This document shows, piece by piece, positions 25,764 to 36,816 of a stretch of DNA of 64,000 nt. The notes under the pieces were generated by a model, which was not told the DNA's origin, did not search any database, and saw only the letters and a list, made by a program, of their open reading frames with translations. Source of the stretch: Paramecium octaurelia (taxonomy: Eukaryota > Ciliophora > Oligohymenophorea > Peniculida > Parameciidae); NCBI GenBank assembly GCA_905182995.1, contig CAJJDP010000157.1, positions 187,202 to 251,201 of the forward strand. Reading direction: 5' to 3'. Both the position numbers and the translations under genes were made by a program. Each line of letters opens with the position of its first letter. The first letter of the stretch is position 1.

Positions 25764-28700
25764 ATGCTCTAAGAGTAGACATTATAAATAGAAGAGCTAA
25801 AAAATACCTACTTTTCACAGCTTATTGGAGAGATAATATACATATACAAAAAGCAGGATTTTGGAATCATTAATTTTTTCTATAAAATAATTTTTGATAA
25901 GACTTATTATCAGCTTACTAGAGTAGCTAAATATTCTGAAGTTGAGTTGAATTATGCAATTGCAAAAATGTTATTGTATCCAATAAATGGAATTCAGATA
26001 AAGAACACAAATTAGGTAATTTCTTTGATTCCATTGTTTTTAATGTTTGTAATAGGGTAAAAATTGAATATAAATGATTGCATTAAGTTAGAATGTGAAA
26101 ATGAATGGGATTTATTTCTAACAGCAGTAGCTAAAACTATTAATCATGAGGAGGATAAGGCCTTTGATTATTTAGAAATGTTTCATTCAAAATTAGAAAT
26201 GTAGTCCAAATAATTTCTTGCCTTTGATTTAGAGAAAACGATGAGTTTAATAGGTAGCTACACAAAAGGGGAGAAATTGCTAAAATTATTGAACCTAATG
26301 TTTTATTAAGATTGCTCTATATTTGCAGTGAGCTCATAGAAGAGCTAGGATGATTTTATAAAGTTTTAAGCTTAAAAAAAGTTTGAAATCATCATCAATG
26401 CTTTTGAATTTATCTAACTTAAACATTAGAAGGAGATTGAAAACACAATTGAAGAATCAAAAATGAAAGTTGCTATCTCCTTTTTAACAAATAACTACGA
26501 TTATGATTACTTAACAGTAAAATTTGATCATTTGCAAGCAGGTATCCTTATTTTTAGCTTAATATAATTGGATTACAAATAGTTTGAGAATTTCTTTTGC
26601 ATGAAACAACCTTCCTTGTAAGAGTAATTGTTGGATCAAATTATAATCCTTGCAGGAAATACAAATAAATTCTTTTTCAATTTAGTCTTAGTTGGAAAAT
26701 GCTTGTCCAAATTAAGACTTTGGGAATATGCATTAGGCTTTTTTCATAAATTGTACAAACAAATATCAAATTTACACAAAGAAAAATTTAGAGTCTATAT
26801 TTATTATAAAATGTGCAAAATTCAACTCTTGCAAGGATAGATTTAAGGTTTGTTGAAGAAGTTTATCTACTTAGGTGACCTAATGTAATAATATCAAGAA
26901 AAGAATGTAGAGTTTTATTAACCAGGCAACAGAAATCTCTATAATTCTTGTCTGTTTTTGCAATTATTAGTTAGTGCATACACAAAATAAATAGATAAAT
27001 TGAAACATATTACAATAAAGATTTCCACACTTCACTTAGTAAGCAATCATAAAAATTGTTAATAAAGGCCTTTTAGTTTGTTATAGTATGAATTCTTTAG
27101 GCTTGTTTAACAGCAAGGTGTGATATATTAGGAGAAAGAGGGCATAAATTAGTTGGAACACATTTTATAAGTAACGTAAAGATGTTGTTTGTAAAGACAC
27201 AATATTGAATCTAAAAAGTAGGGTCTGTTAAATAATTTGATTTCAATTTTTGATTCAACAAATAAGAAAACTAATCAGTTAATTGAAATTGGTAGCTACT
27301 ATAGAGCAATAGAGGAGATTCTGATAATCAATGTACTGGTTCGCCATAGAGAAATTTACATTCTGTAATACTTAAATCCTAACTTTTATCCGTTATTAAG
27401 AATTTTTCTAGCAGAAAAAGATTTCTTCAATAAATAATTGAAATCTTAAATCTATTTTTTTATTCATGACTTCAAACAAGCATACAAAATAGCAACTGAA
27501 AACAATAACCACAAAATGATTGGGTAGGTTTTAGAATATTGGGGTTAATATTAAGAAGCAATTGAAAATTATAAAAAAGATATTAGTCCAAGCTGCTTTT
27601 TTAATTGTGCAATGTTGTAGAAAATCCAACTTGATAAAAGTTCATTAGAGAGAAGTTCGTTAGAAAAAAGTGGTTTTGAGAAAAGTCAATAATAGCAAGT
27701 GTAATAAAATGCGACAAATAGTTTTAGAAATTTGGCTTAATCTCAAAATTAGTATAGAATGATTGCTTAAATGTTTTAACAAGTGCTATTAAGACGATAT
27801 AATTAATAACAAGTCACAGAAAAAATGGAAGGAGAATTAGAATATGTCAACACAATTGAAATAGATCCGAGATTGACATAATCAACTAAATTGCTGAAAT
27901 CATAATAAGATTAATTAGAGGATCAAAGCATTAAATCAGGTGAACAATCTACAACTGTTAGAAGTGAAAATTCTAGAATGAATGGGTAGAGTAAGATTGT
28001 TCAATCATAAATAGCAGATGGTGTTGAAAGTGAAACAAGCAGTGTTCTAGATTAAATATCAAATGAAGAGAATATTTTATTAAAAATGTAATGGAATTTT
28101 AATTTTCCAATAAGAAAGGATGTCGAGTTTTTTTATCTAAATTTAAAGAGTGACATTATAACTGAAGAGGATGGACATTTAGAAAAAACATTAGATGAAT
28201 TTGTAAAAAAAACTTAGTTTCTGAAATATGAAAGCTCTGAGTTATTCAACAACAATGACTTAAGGGAGAATATTGGTAAAGGAGGAAATAGTGAAGTTTA
28301 CAAATTCTGTTTTTAAGGGTAAGAATACGCAGCCAAAATCATATAGTTTGAGTATAAAGGATAAGGGGAAACCATAAATGTTGACGAGAAATTGGAAATT
28401 TAAAATAAACTTTTAGAAATCTGTATAGTTTGCGATGTCACTCTTTCAAAGATTAAGTATTGTTTAAAAATTGAGCACTTAGGATTCAAGTTTGAAAAAT
28501 TGTAAGGGTAGAATAAAGTATATAAAATAATCCTTATAACAAAACTCTACCATAATTATCAATAGTTATTAAAATGGGAAGAAATTGATAAAATCAAATA
28601 TGTTTACAAGTTGACTTTAGGACTAGCTACTTTACAATTTGACAAAGAATTGCTCCATCTCGATTTAAAACCTGACAATGTTTTAGTAGATCCAATAAAA

Positions 28701-29867
28701 AAAAATCCTGTATTAGCTGATTTTGGATTATCAAAGTATTCTTAAGCCTCTTATTTTCTTACTACAGGCGTAAAATAGATGACTATAAAATACATAGATC
28801 CCGATTTGGTTAACAACAGCTATTAAAGCAAGAAAAACGATGTTTATTCTTTTGGGGTTTCATTATTTTAATATTTTTCTGGATCTATCCCATTTTAAGA
28901 ACTTAATTATCAACAAGTTTAAGGAAAGATTGGAGAATTTTAATCATATCATAAAACCATTATTTCTGAAATAAAAAATGAACTGATAACAAAGCTAATT
29001 TTAGATTGTACAAAACCTTTGTAATAAAGAATTACGTTTGTATTGGTTTTAAAAAGACTCTTCTTTTATTTGCAATAAATAAATAATCCTAAAGTAAAAT
29101 AATTAAATGAAATGATGTTTGATCTAATTGAAATTTAACAAAATAGGAGGAATGTTAAAAATCTCTATACCTATCTGAAAGTAATGAAACGATTTATTAA
29201 GTACACAAATTATTTCGAACCATTAAAAATAGAAAAGAAAGTTCTTTAATCTTACATAATAGTAATTTCTAATGATTCTGGTAATAGCTTTTCAGAAATA
29301 ATATAAAGAATGAAACAATTTATAAACTGGACAATATTGAATAAACATGAATTCATATTGAGACTTATAGATTTCAATATCGAGATTAACCAAATCAATC
29401 AAAATGAAACGGCGGTCACTTTTAATTTTTTTGTCGAAGATGCATAAAAAATTGGATAAAACAAACTCGTGTAATGGAAACCTTTTTTCAAAGAGATAGC
29501 CACTATCTTGCTATAAATTCACACTTCTTAAATATGTCTATTATATATACCATTATCATAAATATACGAAACAAATGGAAAGATTAAATTGAACTGTTTG
29601 GATTATTCATAACATCTTACAATTGATTAAAACTAGTTATATGATCTTGATTGCCAATCAATTGACCCTCAGATCAAACAATCAAAGAAATTTCAAATTC
29701 AAAACGACGTCTATGCATTTTGCATATTAATCGAAGAAACAATAAAATCAATTAAATCACTGCTTGATCAATATGAACAAGATTAGATTTCTAAACTAGA
29801 GCATTACCTTGAGATAGAAAAAGAAGGAATATCATTATAATAAATAATTGACAAACTATAAAATTGA
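25764..29867 (+). CDS. Large protein with kinase and probable pseudokinase domains (1,367 aa)
   Basis: One uninterrupted 1,368-codon exon. The N-terminal 830 residues are helical, TPR-like in places (residues about 320-380) and not assigned to a family. A Ser/Gln-rich linker follows. A kinase domain begins near residue 835: IGKGGNSEVYKF (glycine loop), YAAKII (ATP Lys), LHLDLKPDNVLV (catalytic loop, HLD), LADFGLS, and YSFGVSLF. A second kinase-like segment (about residues 1115-1345) keeps the fold cues IHTSQI, NGKIKLNCLDYS and NDVYAFCILIEE. It has lost HRD and DFG chemistry (YIPLSQIY and LDYS in those places), hence the pseudokinase call. The start at 25764 is the first suitable ATG; an upstream exon is not excluded. 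Confidence 0.85.
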
Positions 29868-29897
29868 TTATTAAAATTAATATAACCATCACAAATT

Positions 29898-30828
29898 ATG
29901 TCTAAACCTCTAACTTAAACATTGATTGCCTAGAAAGCTAAGACAGAAGCTTTGTACAGCATCAAATCACTAAACTTATGGGGCAACGATCTTGATGACA
30001 TCTCAATTATTGAAAGACTCCCTAATCTTGAAGTTCTTTCCTTGTCTGTGAATAGGATTACTACTCTTGCTGATATCGCAAAATGCAAGAATATAAAAGA
30101 ACTCTACTTGAGAAAGAACAATATTTCAAGTATTACAGAATTGCAATTCCTATAACACTTACCGAAATTGAAAGTCTTATGGCTTCAAGGTATAATTTAA
30201 TCAAATAATAGAAAATCCAATTGCTGATCATCCAAATTATAGAGATGCTGTAATTTGCAATTCTTCAACACTTGAAAAATTGGATGATGTAGTCATTAGT
30301 CAATAAGACAGAGCAAATGCTTAGTAATAATTGTAATATGGAATTTCGTAAAGCCCACCAACAAAGATTCAAAGAGTAGAGGAAGAAGTGCCACAATATG
30401 TTGAAGTTATTAAACCAAATCAATACTCTCCAAATAATGGCGGAGGAAGATATTCAAATTAACGAGAATAATAATCAAATCAATAACGACAATCATTATA
30501 GCAATCATATCAATAGCCACAATAATAGTAACAGTTCTATCAATAACAATAATAGCAATTATAAAGAGAAAGAGAATAATAATAATATTTGCAACAATAA
30601 TAATATCAATAATAACTGTAGCAATAACAATAATCACAATTATTTCTATAACAATAATAATAACAATAACAATTATCAAGACAAGTCGTGAAATCAGATT
30701 ATGCTGATGAAGAAAGAAATTCGAACATATTATGCGCCATCCTATCTCTTCTAAAGGAATTAGATAAACCCACATTAGAAGTGGTCTAAAGAGAAGTATA
30801 TGATAAATTATAATAATATCAAGAGTGA
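29898..30828 (+). CDS. CFAP410: CFAP410 (C21orf2) homolog with long polyglutamine insert (302 aa)
   Basis: The N-terminal LRR region matches CFAP410: LNLWGNDLDDISI, PNLEVLSLSVNRITTL, ELYLRKNNISSI and KVLWLQENPIADHPNYRD. One 22-nt intron (30190-30211) splits the LQEN codons. A roughly 85-residue Gln-rich stretch, written largely as TAA/TAG/CAA, separates this from the conserved C-terminal helical region NILCAILSLLKELDKPTLE. The spliced length is 303 codons. The family acts with NEK1 in cilia, basal bodies and DNA repair. The polyQ insert is not part of the vertebrate protein. Confidence 0.95.
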
Positions 30829-31054
30829 TTAAGTAAATTTTAAAAAATTATCTTTTTTTTGAATTTGTTATGATTACATTCCCCTCCACTAATAACGATT
30901 TGAACTAATTTTTAATACAAAGAAGATGTGGTTATTTTAATTCTTTTATGAAAATTCTATTAAATTAAATTTAGTACTTAAAAGACAAAATTCTATTATC
31001 AAAGCAGGCTATTAATGTTGATCAGAGCAGGAAATCGATGATAATAATATTAAA

Positions 31055-34000
31055 ATGCAAGAAGCATAAAATACATCTTAAGATTATATCTATGAAGGAT
31101 AGTAAAAGATTATTATGGAGAAGGATTCAACTGAATCAGGTTCAGAAGTTGTTGATACATAAGGAGAATAGAGCAGGCATAATGATTCAAGAGAATTGTA
31201 AGATGATGAGTCTGATTCTTAACATTAAACTTAGACGATAATGAGTGATTTATCATAAAATTTAAAAATTGATGAATTTGATCGCGATTGTCATAAGTAG
31301 ATGTAGGTGGATATAGAAAGTTATTAAGAAATGAATCTTTCAGATAGAAAGAGTAATGAAGTGATTAAGAATGAATTATCATATATTAATAATAATTCTA
31401 TTAGGTAATAAAATTATAAGACTGAAAGAGAAAATTTACAAATAGAAAAAGAAGTTTCTATAGAAAAGGATTGTTAAATAAGTGAATTTATTGATAATGG
31501 GATGGAAGAATAATTGATAAAGAATAATGATATAAAAATAGAGGAAGAAAGTAACGATAATAGCAATTAGATTATTTAAAAGGAAGTGAAAAATAAAGAA
31601 CTGTCTGAAGAGAATCATGCACAAAATGGTGAAGAATAATTGTAGGATGATTAATAAAATGAAATTGATTTAGAAGAAAAATTATTAGAGATCAAATAAG
31701 TAGTTATTTAATCAAAATTATAGATTGAATAAAAATAAGATTCCGATTAATCAGAACAATAAGTTGAATAGAAATAAGAAAGCCATCATTCAGAATAATA
31801 GTTTGAATAGAAATATGAAGTAGATCATTCAGAGCAATAGGTTGAATAGATATAAGATGCTGATGATTCAGAATAATAGGTTGAGTAGAAATAAGAAGTT
31901 GATAATTCAGAATTATAAGTTGAATAGATATAAGAAGCTGATAATTCAGAATAATAAGTTGAATAGATATAAGAAGTTGATAATTCAGAATTATAAGTTG
32001 AATAGATATAAGATGCTGATGATTCAGAATAATAGGTTGAGTATAAATAAGAAGCTGATAATTCAGAATAATAAGTTGAATAGATATAAGAAGCTGATAA
32101 TTCAGAATTATAAGTTGAATAGATATAAGAAGTTGATAATTCAGAATTATAAGTTGAGTAGAAATAAGAAGCTGATAATTCAGAATAATAAGTTGAATAG
32201 ATATAAGAAGTTGATAATTCAGAATAATAGGTTGAGTATAAATAAGAAGCTGATAATTCAGAATAATAAGTTGAATAGATATAAGAAGCTGATAATTCAG
32301 AATTATAAGTTGAATAGATATAAGAAGTTGATAATTCAGAATTATAAGTTGAGTAGAAATAAGAAGCTGATAATTCAGAATAATAAGTTGAATAGATATA
32401 AGAAGTTGATAATTCAGAATAATAGGTTGAGTATAAATAAGAAGCTGATAATTCAGAATAATAAGTTGAATAGATATAAGAAGCTGATAATTCAGAATTA
32501 TAAGTTGAATAGATATAAGAAGTTGATAATTCAGAATTATAAGTTGAGTAGAAATAAGAAGCTGATAATTCAGAATAATAAGTTGAATAGATATAAGAAG
32601 TTGATAATTCAGAATAATAGGTTGAGTATAAATAAGAAGCTGATAATTCAGAATAATAAGTTGAATAGATATAAGAAGCTGATAATTCAGAATTATAAGT
32701 TGAATAGATATAAGAAGTTGATAATTCAGAATTATAAGTTGAGTAGAAATAAGAAGCTGATAATTCAGAATAATAAGTTGAATAGATATAAGAAGCTGAT
32801 AATTCAGAATTATAAGTTGAATAGATATAAGAAGTTGATAATTCAGAATTATAAGTTGAGTAGAAATAAGAAGCTGATAATTCAGAATAATAAGTTGAAT
32901 AGATATAAGAAGCTGATAATTCAGAATTATAAGTTGAATAGATATAAGAAGTTGATAATTCAGAATTATAAGTTGAGTAGAAATAAGAAGCTGATAATTC
33001 AGAATAATAAGTTGAATAGATATAAGAAGCTGATAATTCAGAATTATAAGTTGAATAGATATAAGAAGTTGATAATTCAGAATTATAAGCTGAATAGAAA
33101 TAAGAAGCTGATAATTCAGAATAATAAGTTGAATAGATATAAGAAGCTGATAATTCAGAATTATAAGTTGAATAGATATAAGAAGTTGATAATTCAGAAT
33201 TATAAGCTGAATAGACATAAGAAGTTGATAATTCAGAATAATAAGTTGAATAGATATAAGAAGTTGATAATTCAGAATAATAAGTTGAATAGATATAAGA
33301 TGCTGATGATTCAGAATTATAGGTTTAGTAGAAATAAGATGCTGATAATTCAGAATTATAGGTTGAATAGAAATATGAAGTTGATAATTCAGAATTATAG
33401 GTTCAGTAGATAAAAGATGCTGATTTTTCAGAATTATAGGTTGAATAGGCATTGTCTAATTAATAAAAACTAATTGTTTAATAGAAATATGAAAATACAT
33501 CATCTGAAAATTAGGTTGAATAAAAAACAGAAGAAAAATATTTGGAAGCATAGGATTAAACAAATAATATAAATTCTTAATCCATCTCTTTAACCTAATT
33601 GAACGATTCATAAAATATCATAATAGCTTAAGTTCCTTAATTGATTGAATCCAATCCCAAGTAAAGCAATTTATGCCATTACAAAAATATTTTCAAAGGT
33701 AAATGTCTATCAGCCAAAACAAAATTTTCTCATAATTTAGATAGCATTATTTATTTAGTTTTATCCTTTTTTTATTCTCTAAAATCAATTTTGATAATAT
33801 ACCTTAAAACTAAAGCAGTATCCTCGTATTATTACATGAAGAACATTTTTACGCTTATGTTTTAAAAAGTTTTTGAAAATACTCTTTTAGCTTTGAATTC
33901 AATTTGTACCTGCATCAGAGAGGAGTTTTAAAAGAATAATCAATACACAGAACCATATTTTGCTTAATTATCTTAACACTATAGTCAATTAAAATGTGTG

Positions 34001-34891
34001 CTTCAGTATGGTGCTACTTTATTTATGAAATACATGGCTCCTTTTAAAAAGGCATTTTTAATTACTGTTAATTTTTTATACAATAAAGTTTTCATCCTAT
34101 TCCTATTTTGGAACTTTCTCGCAATATCTTTGATAAGGTGCTTTCTATTAATTTAGCTAATCATTAGATTTATGAAATTCATTATGCATCTACTAAGTAC
34201 TTTGAAATACATTGTTTTTCCTTAACGGGTACCTTAGCTAGATCAAAATCTTATAGAACCCAACCTTGAAGAACCTGAAAATCCTTCAGAGCCACCACAG
34301 CCTGCTTAAACTAAAGAATACCCTGTTGCATTATTAATTGGAGAAGCTGGTGTTGGTAAAACATAATTGTATAATAAAATGAATGATATGGAAGCCTTGT
34401 AATATGAAATTGTAGATACAAGCTATTTTGATTTCAAAAATGATATTGAACACAGGGAGTAGCAAATAAAAGAATTTTAAAGTATATTTGATAGCAAGCC
34501 AAATAAAGTGGCTACATTATTCTTGGTTGTAAAATTCGAAAGAACCGACTTGATGAAAAGGTCTATAATGAATATTTATCCCTATTTTAAGAAGTTTTAG
34601 AGTTAAATTAGCCTTGTGGTTACTCATTTTGATTTAAGTGATGACGAAGAGTAAGACAAAATCGATTTATAAAGAGGTTTGAAACTTTTTAAAGCAAAGT
34701 CAATTTTATTTGTTGGTCAAGAAACAACTAAAGAAGAATTATTGGATTAAATAAGAACTTCAGATTGTTTAATTCCGATTGAGGAAGGATATTAATTTGA
34801 TTTAACTGATACAATATTTGAAAGACAGAATGAAGAAGAAGGAAAGGAAATATTTAATGCTTTACAACAACAGTTGGCTGTAAGATCGTGA
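31055..34891 (+). CDS. AIG1/GIMAP-like GTPase fused to a 44-copy repeat domain (1,278 aa)
   Basis: One exon of 1,279 codons. Residues 1-228 are acidic and disordered. Residues 229-800 are 44 exact-length 13-residue repeats (consensus EADNSEQQVEQIQ). Residues about 840-1080 hold hydrophobic segments (RCFLLIQLIIRFMKFI and others) suggesting membrane association. A C-terminal GTPase follows: GEAGVGKT (P-loop), VDTSYFDF in the G3 position, KFERTDLMKRSI (AIG1-type switch region) and VVTHFDL (G4-like). AIG1 family members are membrane-linked septin-like GTPases. The start ATG is the first in frame after an upstream TGA at 31019. A paralogous GTPase lies downstream. Confidence 0.88.
31739..33454 (+). 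repeat. 44 x 39-bp tandem repeat array with 195-bp higher-order period
   Basis: The array is 1,716 bp, exactly 44 units of 39 bp, inside the GTPase gene. Variation between units (gctgataattcag or gttgataattcag; gaataa or gaatta; tagata, tagaaa or tataaa) is arranged with a five-unit period. The marker gagtataaataag recurs at 32039, 32234, 32429 and 32624, each 195 bp apart. A three-unit (117-bp) spacing of another variant follows. Other frames and the opposite strand also stay open across the array. Confidence 0.97.
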
Positions 34892-35073
34892 GTTTATTAT
34901 TGATTTATGCTTATAAATTATTATATATATTAAATTATGTGTTTTGTTCTACTTTTTCGAGCAAAGAATCTCTTTATAATTGAATCTGATATTTATATAG
35001 TAGTTTACAGAATTCTGTAGAGTTTCTTAATTGAGTAAGTTTTAAGCAGTGTCTAAAAGACTATCTTATTTGA

Positions 35074-35352
35074 GTGTAATCCGAGAAGAGTTATGAATGG
35101 GAAAAAGAGATCTCTTTTGGAGAACTGAGATTATGGCAGGAGAGTATAAAATCTTTTAGATCTTTCGAATTGTATACGGAATTATCTACATTTCTATCTT
35201 ATTCGATGAAAAATTTCTTCTAAATTATGATAACACGCAAATACTTATTTTCAAAAACAAACAAAAGAGGAGTTAAAGCTTAAATGTTTATTATTAAAAA
35301 ATTAAATAGAAATTGTTAAAATAGTTTTTAGAATCAAAATATTGCGATTTGA
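35074..35352 (+). CDS. Protein-like open frame without clear start (92 codons)
   Basis: The frame after TGA 35071-35073 reads like protein (SYEWEKEISFGELRLWQESI, then KSFRSFELYTELSTFLSY) to TGA at 35350. The only early Met is about 40 codons in. A 26-nt GT...AG stretch just upstream could create an ATG across the junction, but this is speculative. It could be a small gene or a remnant between the two GTPase genes. Confidence 0.3.
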
Positions 35353-35551
35353 TAATGCAATATGTAGAAGATTATTAAATGATATGAAGAACTCTACTAG
35401 ATTAAGGACAGACAAGTATTTAATCATAAATAGTATTTTCTGCCTCAAAAAGTTTATAACCTTTATCATTATATGTTTCTAATTCTATTAGACTTTAATA
35501 TATTATGAGTTCTTTTACTTTTTGGAATAGATTAAATAAGATATCTAAAGA

Positions 35552-36571
35552 ATGAGGAACTTAAATCAGTCAACTTTTATCGGATTTAAAGTATTTTAAA
35601 GTAAGTAACCTTCTTTGAATATCCGAATAACTCATACTAATCAATATTCTAATTGCAGATCAAGCATAGATAACTTTTCAAAAAATATAGACAGTACCTA
35701 TAATTAGCGTCGAACGTTTGGATTGGAGAATAAAGTGAGTTATACCTCATTCAAAGCAACTAGTAGTACAAATACATAAAGACTTTATGGAGATTTTTTC
35801 ACTTGGAATAAAGAATTAACATCTCCAATAACTCCAATAACTCCTTTAATCCCACCCTCAGTACCTCCCTAAGAGACACCAGCAATGCCACCTTCAATAA
35901 AAATTCTCAATGATTCTGTAACTAGTTCAAGTGAAACATAAATGATTAGTCCTGAAAGTTTGAGTGAAGAGAAAATTCCGTTGTCTCTAATAATTGGTTA
36001 GGCAGATAATGGGAAAACGTATATAATGAGAAAGATTTTTGATGAGGAGACCAAAATAGAACTGTTTTAGCCAATACTATCAAAAGAATTGAAATATTAC
36101 TTTGTCGATACTTAGTCCTTTGATTTTGATTCAGATTACGACTTAAGAGATGAACAGATTAATAATTACAAAATATTGTTCAATACATTCCCAAATAGAG
36201 TGAGATCAATTTTGATAGTGGTTAATTTTGAGAGGACTGATCTAATGAAGAAAAAAGTCCTAAATATTAATAAAGAATTTTAGAGATTCAAGAACTTGTA
36301 TACTATAATAATTACTAAGTTTCATTTGAGCGAAAATGTCGAAAAGGATAAGGAATAACTAAAGAAAAGTTTTTAGTTTTTGAATCCATAAGATATTATC
36401 TTCGTTGGTAATGATACAAGAAAAGAGTAATTATTGAGAGATTTAAAATAAAAGAGTTTGCCACCTTTAGAGGATGGTTACGAATTTAATTTAGTTGACA
36501 CTTTATTTTAGGAGGACGATGAGGATGAATAGAATTATATATTAAATGAATTACAAAATAGATTTATTTGA
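35552..36571 (+). CDS. AIG1/GIMAP-like GTPase paralog with divergent motifs (339 aa)
   Basis: Single exon of 340 codons. A Ser/Thr/Pro-rich N-terminal half (PITPITPLIPPSVPPQ...) replaces the repeat array of its neighbour. The GTPase half is clearly paralogous: LIIGQADNGKTYIM (P-loop), FVDTQSFDF, VNFERTDLMKKKV and the C-terminal EDGYEFNLVDTLFQEDDED. The P-loop keeps GxxxxGKT but has DN before GKT. The G4 position reads ITKFH, lacking the usual Asp, so GTP binding or specificity may be altered. No membrane segment is visible. Confidence 0.85.
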
Positions 36572-36816
36572 TCTCTGTTATAAATATCATTTTAAATTGA
36601 CATTATATTTAATTTCTATAATTAAGAAGATAATTAATTGGACAATTTTGTCATACATATGAATTATATTATTAATATATAGGACAACAAAATTACCAGA
36701 ATCTTTGAATTTGATAGAAACAGAAATCTACTTATGAATTCATGGAGAATATAATCTGGTTCACAAAAACACATAATAATTATATTATATTCATAGATAT
36801 AATGTTATAATTTGTA

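Noticed and set aside
30398-30775. Asn-rich (+) and Ile/Val-rich (-) standard-code ORFs
   Set aside because: They are shadows of the CFAP410 polyglutamine region in other frames.
31704-33452. 582-codon minus-strand and 523-codon plus-strand alternative ORFs
   Set aside because: They are other frames of the 39-bp coding array, which stays open because its unit is a multiple of three and stop-free in those frames. The Gln-code frame continuous with the GTPase is the real one.
31739-33454. CRISPR-like array
   Set aside because: Units are contiguous 39-bp repeats without unique spacers and lie in frame inside a coding region.
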